A DNA stretch of 64,000 nucleotides, from positions 990,208 to 1,054,207 of the forward strand of contig NW_004624865.1 in the NCBI RefSeq assembly GCF_000247695.1, in the 5' to 3' direction. The DNA is from Heterocephalus glaber. Lineage: Eukaryota > Chordata > Mammalia > Rodentia > Bathyergidae. The position numbers were made by a program, and so were the translations under genes. Positions within the stretch are counted from its first letter, which is position 1, and every line of letters begins with the position of its first letter. The notes under the pieces are model-generated. The model was not told where the DNA came from and made no database searches. It saw only the letters and a program-made list of their open reading frames with translations. Shown in pieces: positions 1 through 11,825 of this stretch.

Positions 1-132
1 CAGGTGGTTGAGTATCAGAATGTTCCATCTCATTTCCCTTTGGGGTTGCTGGAGGTGATCTGGAAGTCTGTTTTTGAGACTTGTTTATGTGTCTTCTCAT
101 TTCCACGGGGTGGGGGTGGGGTGCTTCTGGCA

Positions 133-326
133 CCCACGGAGCTCACCTTCTCTGCCCTAGGAGCTTGGGATGGCAGTGGGGGAGCTTCCTTCCCGGTGCT
201 GGGACTGGCTCACCTTGGCCGTAGGAGCCTGGGATGGCAGTGGGGGAGCTTCCTTCCGGGTGCTGGGACCGGCTGAGCTTCACTGCCCTAGGAGCCTGGG
301 ATGGAGGCGGGGAAGCTTCCTTCTGT
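133..326. repeat. Minisatellite, about 65-bp unit, three copies
   Basis: The phrase taggagc(t/c)tgggatgg recurs at 158, 222 and 289 (spacings 64 and 67), each followed by a ggggagcttccttc-like segment. GC-rich and intronic. No protein-coding meaning is supported. Confidence 0.75.
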
Positions 327-330
327 AAAA

Positions 331-452
331 TTTTTTCTTATTTTTAATTTTTGAGACAGGGTCTCGATAAGTCATCCAGGCTGGCCTCCAACTTGTGATC
401 CTTCTGCCTCAGGCTCCCGATGTTCGGGATTACAAACCTGTTCCACATACTC
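331..452 (-). repeat. B1/7SL-type SINE, antisense
   Basis: A T-rich start, gagacagggtctc, ggctggcct and gcctcaggctcc are the reverse complement of the standard 7SL-derived SINE body. Diverged. Confidence 0.8.
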
Positions 453-464
453 AGATGAATTTTT

Positions 465-2090
465 TATTTTATTGAGACTGCTGCTTTTTCTTGTTTTAAA
501 ATTGCATCATGTTTTGCTAGTGCATGTTAATATTACATGGCTGTAGAGTTTGTTTTGGGAAGCTGGTTCATACAATGAACATAACTTAATCTCATTTTCA
601 TTACCCGCCTCTCATGGTCCCTCCCCCCTTCTGGCTTATCCCCTTCTCCTGTCCCGAAAGTCTACCCGCTGGTCGCCTGCCCTCTCTCAATTTATTTATT
701 CATCAACTCATGCATGTTTTAGGTTCCTCATTTAATAAAAAACATGTGATATTTAACTTTCTGAGTCTGGCTGATTTCTCTTAATGTGACTCATTCTTAT
801 CCATTTTCCTGCAGATGATGCGATACTGTTTTTCCTCTTGTGTTGGTGGGCATCGAGACCAGTCCCACCACTCAGCCACTGTGCACTGTGCTGTTGTGAA
901 AGTGGGAGTGTGTGGACCACTGTAATGCGAAGTCCTTCATTTTTTCTGAAATATACCCAGGTGATCTAGCTGGGTCCAGAGGGTGACTTTACATTCCGTC
1001 TTTTGAGGATCTCCTTGCTGATTTCCACAGTGGTTGTACCAGGTCATGCTCCCACCAACAGTGCAAGAGAATTCATTTTCCCTGCATCCCCACCAGCATT
1101 CGTTGTTTATTTTTGTATTTTTGATGATGGCTATTCTGTCTGCGATGAGATGGAATCTCAATGTTATTTTAATTTGCATTTCCCTAATGACTAGAGATGT
1201 TGAACATTTTTCCTATACTTTTTGGCTATTTGAACTTCTTTTGAGAAGTATGTAGTCAGTTAATTTCCTACTTTTTTATTGGGTTCCTTATTTTGTGGGG
1301 GTTAATTTTTTGAGTTCTTTGTATATTCTAGATATTAGTCCTCTCGCAGAAGAGTAGCTGGTAAAGATTTTCCCTGATGCAGTGGGTGTCTCTTCACTGT
1401 TAGTTGCTTCCTTTGCTGTGTAGAGGCCTTTAATTTAAAGTAGTTTGTTTGTTGATTCTTGGAAGTCTTTTCTGTTCTTGTGGCTTCAGGTACTTCCCTG
1501 TGTTGTCGTCCTACAGTCTCAGAGTTTCTGCTTTCTGTCTAGGGTTTCGATGTATTTTGATGTGATCTTTGCACAGGACAGGAGAGGGGGAATCCCGCTT
1601 CAGTCTTCATGGCGCTGCCTACTTCTCTCAGAGCTTTTGTTAAAGAGGCTGTCTTGTGGCCAGTGTATGTTTTTGGTCCTGTTACAAAAATCCAATGGCT
1701 GTGGGAGCTTGGGTTTGTTTTTGTGACTTCTCTTCTGTCTCACTGGTCTGCACCTGTTTTAGTGCCAGTGCCATGCTCTTTTTAACTAGGTCTTTAAGAG
1801 TAGAGCTTGACATCCAGTAGAATAGTGACTCCTCCAGTGTTGCTCTTTTTGCTCACGGTTGCTTTGGCTGTTCTGGGTTTTTCCTGATTCCACATGAAAT
1901 TCAGGATTCCTTTTTTGTCCTGTGGAGAGTGTTGTTGGATTTTAATAGGAATCGCATTGAATCTGTACATCGACTGTTTTAACAATATTAGGTTGTACTC
2001 ATCCAAAAACGTGGGGTGTCTTTCCATTTTCAAACACGGAGCATCTTTCCATTTCTGATGTCCTCTTCAGTTTCTTTCCTGTCTGGCATT
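465..2090 (-). mobile_element. L1 3' portion (3' UTR and ORF2 end), antisense, decayed
   Basis: Antisense L1 sequence. 1794-2033 on the minus strand translates to a reverse-transcriptase C-terminal piece with FNAIPIKI and GILNFMWNQEKPRTAKAT. 1000-1250 on the plus strand is the reverse complement of the ORF2 3' end (ccacagtggttgtacca...). The rest is full of stops. The L1 5' side is missing. Confidence 0.85.
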
Positions 2091-2520
2091 TTGACTTGCC
2101 ATAATGCTTTTGAGGCTCAACTGTTGTGTAGCATGGAGTAGTACTTTGTTCCTTTTTATAGCTGACTAATATTCCTTTGTATGGATAGACTGCATATTTT
2201 TTATTCATTCATTGGTTAATAGACATTTGAGTTATTTTCATTTTTTGGCTATTGTGAATAATATTGCTGTGAACATCCACTTAGAAGATTTGTTTGAGTA
2301 CCTGACTTCAGTTCTCTTGGGATAGGCCTAGGAAGGAATTGCTAGATTATGATCTTGTGCTTAACTTTCTGAGGAGCTTCCAAAGTTTTCCACAGTGGCT
2401 GTACCATTTTACCATCTCTCCAGCACTAAGGTGGGAGTGTCACAGTTCTCTATATCTGCTACAGTGATTATTTTCCATTTCTTATTGTCATCGTGTTTTC
2501 TTGCTTGTGTAAGTATATTT
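2090..2520 (-). mobile_element. Second, older L1 ORF2 3'-end fragment, antisense
   Basis: This stretch repeats the same L1 region found at about 1000-1250 (ttccacagtggctgtaccat) together with a cctttttatagctgactaatattcc segment. It is therefore a separate L1 copy abutting the first. No reading frame remains. Confidence 0.7.
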
Positions 2521-2981
2521 ATTAAATCGAAACACAAAAATAGTGTTATGTTTTATTAAGTTACTTTAAATATTGGTTTCTAAATGATGATTTCTAAAGT
2601 ATAGAATCAGTTCTCACTGAATGAAATTTCCATTGGAAGATCTGCGTTATTCCCTGGTGATGCTGGGTAACAAAATGGTAGCTGGGGATGGTCTCAGTTG
2701 AGAAAGGATCACAGTTGGTTCTAATTTGAGTCAGTTGTCTTAGACTTTCCATCTACAGATTTGACAAAGGTGTTTGATCTTGGATATATTTTGTACAATT
2801 GTAACACTTGAATTTTTTTCCCAAACAGAACGGTATCACCAAGATCCCTTACAACTATTAGTGATTTTTTTTTTAACCCCTTAAAAAAATCTGCTGTAGT
2901 TTTCATTTCATGATAAAATGACTTATACCTAAGAATCCATTCCATTAATCTTTCTTTGTACGGTGTGCATTTGTTTTGTAG

Positions 2982-3050
2982 GCACCAAAGACACTGGGAC
3001 TACTGAGGATGTTAAGCACCAAGCTCTATAGCCACCAGGGCCAAGAACAG
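2982..3050 (+). CDS. NBAS: NBAS coding exon A (first in window)
   Basis: 23 codons in phase 0, window peptide residues 1-23, containing TLGLLRML and ending YSHQGQEQ. Acceptor ttgttttgtag, donor cag|gtaatg. It encodes part of the N-terminal beta-propeller. The exon is too short to appear as a separate ORF. I identify it from the peptide and its exact phase match to exon B. The preceding exon lies upstream of this window. Confidence 0.9.
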
Positions 3051-3328
3051 GTAATGCCAATCCACTTAACCTCATGTCCTCAGGCGTCGTCATCAGAATC
3101 CCTTCTCAGGTAGATCTGCATGAACCTTGAGTGGTTTAGATCTTCACCTGGGTGTGTCCGTAACTATGCACAACTCGAGTATATGCACTAGGAAGCATTT
3201 ATAGAGCTGTTTACTGAACATTTGTGAATGTTAATGTCTGTCAGTCCTAACTCAAAAAATACAAAGAAAAAATGTAGAAAATAAAAACTAGTCCTCTTAT
3301 GGTCTGAAGATACAGCCTGAAGAATTCT

Positions 3329-3729
3329 TGTCTTAGTTAACTTTTCTCACTGCTGAGAAAATACCTGCTAACCAGAGTTAAAGAACGAAGGGTTTATTTA
3401 GCTCACAGTTTGTAGAGGTTTCAGTCCGTAGGCTGGCTCCAAGGCAGAGTGGCCTATGGCAGAGGGGCATCACAGAGGAGAACAGTTCATTGCACACAGA
3501 AGATAGCAAAAGCAACAAGAGACCTTAGCAGCCTCTTTCTGCCCCTTTTATCTTATGTAGACTACTTAGGGCAGGCAGCACTCACCCCCTTAATCCTAGC
3601 GCCCTTGAGTCCAGCATTGCACCATGAATCAATTCCAGTGTCACACACTCTTGTTCCAACTGCCTCTGAAAAAGCCCCACGTGTGACCGCATGTGACTTT
3701 GGGAGGACATCTAGACACAAGCCATCACA
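3329..3729 (-). mobile_element. Solo ERVL-MaLR-type LTR, antisense, with target duplication
   Basis: The element reads tgtcttagtt at its left end and ccatcaca at its right end, so the LTR is TG...CA on the minus strand. The 5-bp duplication ATTCT flanks it exactly (3324-3328 and 3730-3734), as expected for an ERVL-class insertion. An antisense AATAAA-type signal lies in gggtttattt. It shares its body with the copies at about 8551, 59375 and 62773. Class assignment rests on similarity to THE1/MST LTR layout as I remember it. Confidence 0.8.
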
Positions 3730-4324
3730 ATTCTCCTAGAAGCGTCATGTGACATTCGTATTTTTTATCTTAAAAAACATAAATTTTTCATCCATAATAA
3801 ATCGTTCTAAAATTAACAATAAAAGCCTCCCGAAATGTGAGCTTGTCGGTGCTCCAGGAGGAAGGGAGCCCTGTTGACCAGGGTTTCAGGTGCCATTGTC
3901 TTACCTTTGTGTGACCTAGCTAGGGAGGCGGCAGCTTCCTTCTGAGCACCAGTGACAGGCTAGGGTGGCCTCTCCCAGAGCTCTCTTGGGCCTCTCAGGA
4001 ACTGTAGACCCCCCTGGGAGAATCGCCTCCCATCCCTGTCTTGGGCGGAGTCACATGGCCTGATTTCTCTGTCTCCTCGCTGCCTTTACTGAGCCAAGGG
4101 GACATACTCAGTATGCACGCTGCCGCTGTGTGCACATGTCATATGTGTGTTTTCCACGTTAAGCTCAGAGCCTGCCTCTGCCACTGGCTTCAGCTGATCA
4201 CATGTTCTGGAGAGGTCTGCCATTCTGTCTGTGGTGCTGGGCAGGTAGCACACTCTTCCTCGTTCACTTTGGCTATATACCTGTCCTCAGGCTGTGTTCT
4301 CTGTGGCTATGTCATGGGCTTGTC

Positions 4325-4655
4325 TGTCAGGTAAAAGGGCAGAAAACCAAGACCAGACCAGGCCACAACAAGCCTTTATTAGGGGAACAGACCTGCCGGG
4401 CTGTCTCCGAACAAAGGAGAGACAAAAGCAACGTGGCGGGGCAGCGAGTGCCTTGTATAGGAGCAGGGGCGGGGCTCATAGGAGCTGAGGCGGGGTTGAG
4501 TGAGGTGTGGCTAGGGACTGGAGGAGCCGGTGACGTCACTAGTTGCCGGGAGGAGAGCAAGCTTCAGGTTACTCTTTCGGTGGGAGTAGGGGCATGTTGG
4601 GAAGAAGGCAGCTATTGTATACAGCAGCCACCCTAAACTGGAGGGAGATCTGTCA
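4325..4655 (-). mobile_element. Solo LTR, family X, antisense (copy 1)
   Basis: It begins TGTCAGGTAAAAGGGC and ends GATCTGTCA. The likely 5-bp duplication is TTGTC (4320-4324 and 4656-4660). Reverse-strand poly(A) signal at 4380-4375 (AATAAA), followed by a U5-like stretch. About 75% similar by eye to the copy at 6338. No retroviral coding sequence is attached. The family is not identified; it resembles class II rodent LTRs in layout. Confidence 0.75.
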
Positions 4656-4927
4656 TTGTCCTCGTTGCAGTTGAAGAAATGGGCAGGACTGAGCAACTCA
4701 GCCCGCCTTGGCGTTTGTTCTTACTTGCCCTTTTCCTCTGTGGTTTCCTTCTGTCCCCATATCGGCACTTGGAACCGTGACTTGCCTGGGCCCTGGACCC
4801 TTTTCCCTTTGCCATTCTCCTTAATATTGAAATAAAGTGCTTTATCTTTAACAGTGTTTAGAGGGTTCATATTTTAGAAACTCTGTTGAGCATAGTTAAG
4901 CGAGAATGTGGCATTTCAGTGTTAGTT

Positions 4928-5092
4928 CTTTTTTGTTTGTTTTTGAGACAGGATGTCCCTATGTAGTTCAGGCTGGCCTTGAACTCGTTTGTAGCCCAGG
5001 CTGTCCTTGACCTCTCAGCAACCCTCATGCCTCAGCCTCCTGAGTGCCAGGATTACAGGCGAGTGGCCCTACGCCCAACAATATTCACTTAC
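4928..5092 (-). repeat. B1-type SINE, antisense, with internal duplication
   Basis: tttttgagacaggatgtccctatgtag, then ggctggccttgaactcg, a second copy of gtagcccaggctgtccttgac, then gcctcagcctcctgagtgcc. This is the reverse complement of B1, with the internal duplication known in rodent B1 elements. Confidence 0.88.
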
Positions 5093-6337
5093 TGAGTAAG
5101 CCCTCACTTTGAGTCGGGTGGGGTTAGGCTGAGCATAGATAGATGAATAGTTACAGTGTACTTCCTCAGGCGCCTGCAGTGTGGTAGAATAGGCCTCGAG
5201 GGCCGAGGGCCACGTTACACTTTGTGCTCGTCCTCTGCTGTAAATCACAAGTCATTGGCATGCAGCAGAGGGGACCCTCACTTGTCGGGTGACACCTGGC
5301 TGGGAGCCGGAAGTGAGGCGGAGTCCCCTACAGGAGGGAACACAGCTATGGTTACAGTGATACGTGATACGAAGAGTGTCCTTGGTATGCCTTTGCTGGG
5401 GTATCGACCCTTAGGTGCTTGCTTTTGGTTTTCCGTGCTTATTTTATCTGGATCAACATAGTTACAGTGATATTCAGAACGGGAATTATTTGTGGGTTGC
5501 TGTTTTCTATTCTTCTCTGTGTCCCATCTGGTACTTAGCAGAGATGTGCTTGATTGTGCGTTTGGCATATGAATAGGCAGTGGAGATCCTCTTACCGGTA
5601 TCAAGGGCACCAGCCTTTGTTCTTCCCCTCCGAGCTCCCGAAGGCCAGTTGCCTGGACCCTGTTGCTGGCTCTTCTCTTGGGTGGCTCTCGGTTCCTTCG
5701 CTCACCGTCAGGGTCCTCTGTGACTGAGCGGAAGCAGGGGAAGCAAGGAATTCACGTCCTTGTATTTGATCCTCCTCCACGAAGTGCTGTACTAGAATCG
5801 TAAGTCTTTGGGCTTTTTGAAAAGACCTTTTGAGTTTAGTGCTCTAAAACCAGTGCTTCCCAGTTGATAGGAAAAAGTTTTAGATAACTTAGTAGATTGA
5901 ATATTAAGGTAGTGGTAGAAGCGAAATATGTAATGTGTTCCTTTAAGATTTGCTTTTCCCATAACTCCTTGTTTAAGGTGACGGTTATCTGACTCTTTAA
6001 CCAGTAACTTCATTAACCTAACAAATTTGCAATGGCTTGGTGAATTTACAATGTATATGTGCCTATCTTGTGTCTATGACTTGTAAATGGGAACTGGAAT
6101 TGTATTTGCACATCAAAGACCACTCAGGATGAGATAATGGCTAAAAAGGATACAAAAAGGGAAACACTGAACAAAGGGGGGTTCAGATATTAACCAGATC
6201 AGTTTCTGGTGGTCCCGCCCACTTGCAAGTAGAAATTTTATTATTTTATCTGAATTCTGTGTCTCTGTGCATTTCTTTCCAAGATTTCTGGAACACAGTA
6301 AAGACGTGAATGTTATGCACATTATCTTACATGTAAC

Positions 6338-6746
6338 TGTCAGGTAAAAGGGCCGAAAACCAAGACGGCAGACCAGGCCACAACAAGCCTTTATTAGGGG
6401 AATAGATCTGCTGGGCTGTCTCTGAACAAAGGAGAGACAAAAGCAATATGGGCGGGGCAGGGAGAGTCTTTTATAGAGAATGGGGTGGGGTTTGTAGGGG
6501 CTGAGGCGGGGTTGAGTGAGGTAGTGACTAGGGAATGGAGGAGCCGGTGATGTCACTAGGTGGTAGGAGGTGAGCGAGTATTAGGTTACTTTCTAGGCGG
6601 GAACAGGGGGATGCTGGGAAGAAGGGTTTATTCTTTGGTGGGAGCAACCATCTTGTCATGATGTCACACAGGGGAGGGGGCAAGGCATGATAGGAAGAGG
6701 GCAGCTACTATACATAATAGTTGCTGAGGTAGTGGGAGACCTGTCA
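6338..6746 (-). mobile_element. Solo LTR, family X, antisense (copy 2)
   Basis: TGTCAGGTAAAAGGGC...CCTGTCA, 409 bp, homologous to 4325-4655 but with about 80 bp more near its right end. On the minus strand it has a TATAAAAG box at 6475-6468 and an AATAAA signal at 6395-6390, in the order and spacing of an LTR U3-R-U5. I see no clear target duplication. Confidence 0.78.
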
Positions 6747-7339
6747 ACTCTCAGTGGGCTAAAATATTCACTGAACTCTGTGAAGTTAGGGAGTTATGTG
6801 TGTCCACTGTTGATTCTTCTGCTTGTGGAAGTGTCTGGTGTGTGATATTTATTAGTGAATATGTAATATTCATTAAGTGCTTGTGGAATGTTGGAAGAAT
6901 CAAACTTATAAAATTATTTCTTATTGATCTGAAGTTTCTTTCTTTAAGAATATGTAGTAATTCAGGATGCTTTGAATATATACACTAGAATTTTTACTTT
7001 CATTTTAACATATCTTGTATATTTGGAAGATATGGGAAATAGATTAGTCATTTTAATTGTTTCATAGAGATGATAGGTAATTAAAAAAGTGAGGCAATTT
7101 AAGCTACTCTTATACAAAAGATGTGGCATTTAACATTAAAAACCCTGTCAGTACAGATAGAAATTATATAACAATATTTGAAAGAAGGTACAATTCCTAC
7201 TCTAAATATTGCTGCCAATTGCAGAGGCTTTAATTAGTGTTTTTAATTAAGAAAAGATCATTTGGACATTCGAGGTAGTGGGTTAATGTAAGTAGAGGAT
7301 ACAGGAAATCACATTAAGCAAATGTGCAGTTTAATGACT

Positions 7340-7560
7340 TTTTGGAGAGCAACTTTATTGAAATATTCATAGAGTACAGTTCACTTGTTTAAAGTATACA
7401 ATTTACTGGTACCTAGTATATTCACAGAATTGTGCAACCATCCCAATAGTTAATTTCAGTTACAACTTTGTCACCCGAAAAAGACACTGTACCCCTTAAC
7501 CATCCCTTGTTAGTGTGGGCCCTTATTTCATGGAATTCACAAGCTAGTAAAGACCAACCC
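7340..7560 (-). mobile_element. Ancient L1 3' UTR fragment, antisense
   Basis: caactttattgaaatattcatag, tttaaagtatacaattta and cagaattgtgcaaccatc match the antisense 3' end of old mammalian L1 subfamilies. Decayed. Confidence 0.7.
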
Positions 7561-7816
7561 TATTGAGAACTCCTGACAATTTACGTGTGAATTGTATACT
7601 TTTGGTTTAGTATTGCACATAAATTATGACACTATAAAGTAGACAACAAAGGCCTTGAGTTCATGTGTGCCGGAGCACATTCATAGTGCAGTGGTGGGCA
7701 CAGAACCCCGATCATTAAGACTGCATATAACATGGCACCTGGGGAGTGTCTGGTAATTCTGGGGTCGTTTCTGCTTGTCCGAAAGCCTGTGATCTGACCT
7801 TGTGGTTCTTGCACAG

Positions 7817-7945
7817 GATGGGATCTTCAAGATGAGCCTCTCTCCAGATGGGAACCTGCTTGCAGCCATCCACTTCTCGGGGAAGCTGAGCGTCTGGGCT
7901 GTGCCGTCCCTCAGGCAGCTGCGCGTATGGGAGCAGAGCGAGCAG
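7817..7945 (+). CDS. NBAS: NBAS coding exon B
   Basis: 43 codons, phase 0 at both ends, residues 24-66. The peptide begins DGIFKMSLSPDGNLLAAIHF, a typical WD-like propeller strand (SPDG, then SGKLSVW). Acceptor cttgcacag, donor cag|gtgggt. The C-terminal residues of the exon (LRVWEQSEQ) differ from the human exon by several substitutions but keep its length. Confidence 0.96.
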
Positions 7946-8550
7946 GTGGGTCCCAGGGCCGGTGATGGTGAGGCCTGCTCAGTGTGGTGCTGCAGGCTGT
8001 GGCTCACGGCTGTCACGTTCCTCAGTGACGTCATAGTGTCGGTTGATAGCACAGCAGGATGATGAAGAACAGTCATGTCCTGAGTACCGGTTCTAATTTG
8101 TAGTGCAGCACATGCTGCATACCAAGTGTGTTCTGTCCATTGCACGCATTTCCTTTTGCTCTTTGACATTCTAAACATGCAGAATGGAGGTGTTAAAATT
8201 GCAACAAAAGCTTCCCTCACCTCGGCGGAGCTGGTGGTGCCCGTCTTTTTCTGTTTCATGATTAGTTTGGGTTTGTACACATGAGGATGAATTCTGTCCC
8301 CTCACCCATGCTTCCTTGTGTGCAGATACAGCATAGTGGGTAACTTCGTGATCTAATATTGGATCAGGCTTCCTGGATGACTGAAATGGGTTGGTGCTGT
8401 AATAAAGAGAAATATTATTAAGCAAGAAACAATTAAGCAAAAGGTAGAGAAATAGAGAAAGTGGCTCTACATTTTCTGACCCTATTCACGTGTGTAAATT
8501 GATTTTTTAGGTATTGTTATTTTAATATGTGCAGCTTTTAGGAGATTTCC

Positions 8551-8955
8551 CCATTTTAGTTACTTTTCTCATTGCTGAGACAAAATGCCCAACACCCAGG
8601 GTTAAAGGAGGAGGGGTTTATTTTAGCTCATAATTTGTAGAGGTTTCAGTTCACAATTGGCTGGTTCTAAGGCAGGATGGCATGGCAGAGGGGAGTCATA
8701 GAGGAGAAACAGTCCATGGTGTGATGGGGCAGGCAGAAGGCAGCAAGCAGCAGCAGCAGCAGCAAGCTTCTCTTTATACTCCATCCAGGCTACACATCTA
8801 TTGATTGGTGTCACCCACGCCCAGAGTGGGGCACCCTTCATCCCAGCATTACACCCTTAATCCACATTCATAGTCCCTAATCCAGCCTCCTTTGAAACTT
8901 ACCACCTATGACCATATGAGACTTTAGGGGGGACCTCTAGACACAAGCCATGACA
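8551..8955 (-). mobile_element. ERVL-MaLR-type LTR, antisense
   Basis: Same body as the LTR at 3329-3729 (ttagttacttttctcattgctgagaca ... ctctagacacaagccatgaca). It carries an internal (CAG)n tract at about 8745-8765. Its terminal dinucleotides are decayed, so I see no duplication. Confidence 0.75.
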
Positions 8956-8999
8956 CTGCTTATTCCCAGTCACCTCCAGTTTGATGCGACTCCCTGTAT

Positions 9000-11446
9000 C
9001 TACATCTCTCTCACTCACTGGAGCTGAATTTAAGTGGAAGAGGTGCTCCCAGGCTGCAGCCTTGCCAGCCACAAATGAGGTGCATCCCCTCTGCTCTGGA
9101 GTCGCAATGGAGGCAACTGATGTCCTCTGCAGGGGTGGTCGCTTCTCAGAACTGCTCAGCACCCTTGGCTGTTGAGGCCCCTGTTGGGGAGGCGGTTGGG
9201 CTACACTCAGGGCATCTGTTTCTCTACTTCACATTACTCATGCTTCCTAAGGCATGAGCTGTGCTTTGGATCCATATTCAGACAAAAGGCATTATTCAGA
9301 TAATTGCTCCAAAATACTATGTATTTTTCTTGGTTAGCACGGTGTGACAGTGTGGAAGGATGGTGCTGTTCTGTCTGTATTTGGGAACTTTTCCATTTGG
9401 GCAGCATGTTTTCAGATGGTGGAACTGAATAATAAGAGCATTTCTTCCTGCTCCCCCTTCTGTTTTCTTAAATTATTTTCCTTCACCTAAACGAAGTATT
9501 GATCAACTTCTGAGGGACTCTGCAGATTGCATCTTGTGAATGTCCTAGGATATTGTGCCTGTCGTGGGAGAGCTATCCATAATGAAATTGATTAGCACGT
9601 GCTATTGTTTGCTGGGATTCTGGGGACCCTTGTTCACTTGCAAAGATAAATTGCATCTTGTTTTGGTCCCCATGGGCGCTCACTCAGCTTTTTTTTTTTT
9701 TTTTACTGATTAAACGTCTTTTTCTTTGTCATTAGTTTTATGTGGTGCCATTGTGATTTATTTCTCTTTAATATCATTCATTGATTAAATTTTTATAGTT
9801 GTTCTATTCAAAAAATCATAAAAACTGTTTGAAAACCTTGAAACCTGGGAATGAATAAATTAGATTTTGTCAGGGGTTTTAAATACACAGTCAGAAAAGA
9901 AACGGCAGGAAAGGCAGGGATTTTAGAAGCAGAAGAAGAGGCCCTGCAGGAGGGGCGAGCGCAGGGTAGAGGTGTGTCCGTGTGCCTCAGTGGCCGTCCT
10001 CCGCACAGAAGCACCTCGGGCTCTGGGGGGGCAGAGCAGTTGGTGCTGCTGCCGCCTGGCCGCCGAACTGCCTCCCCCGTGGCCGATCCCACACTCCCTG
10101 ACGGTCCTTGGGTTCCAGGTCTGTCGGATAGGGGAGGCAACTTGGTTCCCAGGCTGGTGGTGGCTCTTACGTAAGTCTTCCCAGTTACACAGGAGCTTCT
10201 CTTGATTTGGTTGCTATGAATGGTTTCCCTTGAGTGCCTGAGTCACCTGGAAAACACAGGTTCTTGGGTTCGTGGAATGGAAAGCTTGGTTGGCATCACC
10301 AAGGACATGTCCCAGGCCGTGGTGGCTGTGCCCACTGCTGCCTCACACCCCAGCCAGTTCTGGCCTCAAAAGAAATTTTAGTCGAAAGTTGGGAACATGG
10401 AAGGTGTTTATTTTTATCCAGTTTTTCCTTTAAAATCCCAAGGCTATATAGAGGTTGCAGCACCAGCGCCTGTGCCATCTCCTGCTCTGGACCCTGTGCA
10501 GCTTCCATTCCCCCTCAAGCCCCTCTCCTGTGCTCCGCTTTTGTCAGACTCTCTCTCCTGTGCTCTTGAAGCTGCGATTCATCATAAACACACCCGTGAG
10601 GCTTGGCCTCCACATGTGCACCAGCTCCCTCCATAACGCTTATCAAGTCCTGCACAACTTAGTGGATGGAGGTGCATCGCGGACAGGAGGTTCTCCGGCA
10701 GCATACAAAGTGTGCTCTCCTATCGGCATCTCTTGTTCCTTAACGAGCGCTTGCTTTGTTCTGGGTTACGCAGGGAGAAAGCAGTGAGCCGAACTTGGAT
10801 TTCATATCTCTCTGATTCCGATGTCTGTGCCCTTCCCATGAGCATGTGAAAAAATAAATACATAGAGACAGGTGGAAGAAAGCTTCGTTAGGCGAGTGGA
10901 ACGCCAGCGTATCCAGCCCACGCTCGTATCCCTTGATGTTTGGCATGTCCTGAGTTTAGGAACGTTCTTTCATTTGAAAGATCAGATTTGTGTGCAGTAG
11001 GTTAGGAATTATGTTTTGATTATTCATTTTTACAAGGCTTCTTTTGTCTATGATGGTCTGTAAAAGCACAGTGATAAACCCTGCTTCTTAGCAGGTGCAG
11101 TACAGATTTCTTCAGCCCCGGCAGATGTGTGCAGCTCTTGACCTACATAGTGTGTACCCGGTGCCAGAGTGGACTTGAGAAGCTGTGCTCTGTAAGCCTG
11201 ACACTTAGAGTAGAGTACAGGACCCTTGTGAGTCAGTGGCCGTGGGGCCCAGCAGGGGAGCGTGGACAGCTGCACCCTGAGACCTCCAGCTGTACCTGGG
11301 AATCAGTCACATTCAGTTGAGTGTTTTAGACTGGACTTTAGTGTATGTGTTAGTAAGATCCTCCATCCTGTAGAAAGTGCAGTAAAACATATATAACTGT
11401 TCTATGAAATAGAGCAGGTTGTTCCTCTATGTATGGTAACATATAG
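9000..11446. other. Intron interval without recognised features
   Basis: Only a poly(T) tract at about 9690-9706 stands out. The ORFs here (for example on both strands at 9808-10174) overlap one another antisense and show no family motif, so I treat them as chance. Confidence 0.6.
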
Positions 11447-11662
11447 TAAGTCCCCGACTTAGGAACATTCAGGTTGTGAACTTCCAGAGATATGAATGGA
11501 CCTTACTGTTGGTTTTTTTGTGCTTTTCATTGTGAAAGTTCACAACTCAACTGTTTGTAATTTGTGTCAAAGGTGTATAAGACTCATTTTTTCAGACTTG
11601 CAAATGAATCTGACTTATGAATGTTCTTCCGGAACAGAACTCATCTGTAAGTTGGGGACTTA
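11447..11662. mobile_element. Short non-autonomous DNA transposon with inverted ends
   Basis: The left end TAAGTCCCCGACTTA and right end TAAGTTGGGGACTTA are inverted repeats matching at 14 of 15 positions. The interior is AT-rich, 216 bp in all, with no coding. TA ends fit a Tigger/mariner-type MITE; the exact family is not recognised. Confidence 0.7.
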
Positions 11663-11825
11663 ACTGTAATTGTAAAATAATAAAATTCAACTACTTATTG
11701 AAACTCTACTAAGTTCTGGAGCAGGAAGTATGGTAAGTTCTCAGTTCTTGCCCTTAAAATATTGATAATCTTGAAAGGAAAATGATAAACAAAAGATTAA
11801 AATAACCTGCTAATATTGTAAAAAG

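Noticed and set aside
4320..6746. The two family-X LTRs as both ends of one provirus
   Set aside because: The 1.7 kb between them holds a B1 and no retroviral features; one LTR has its own target duplication.
7681..8280. 199-codon minus-strand ORF
   Set aside because: It is antisense to NBAS exon B and its borders; the coding signal belongs to the plus strand.
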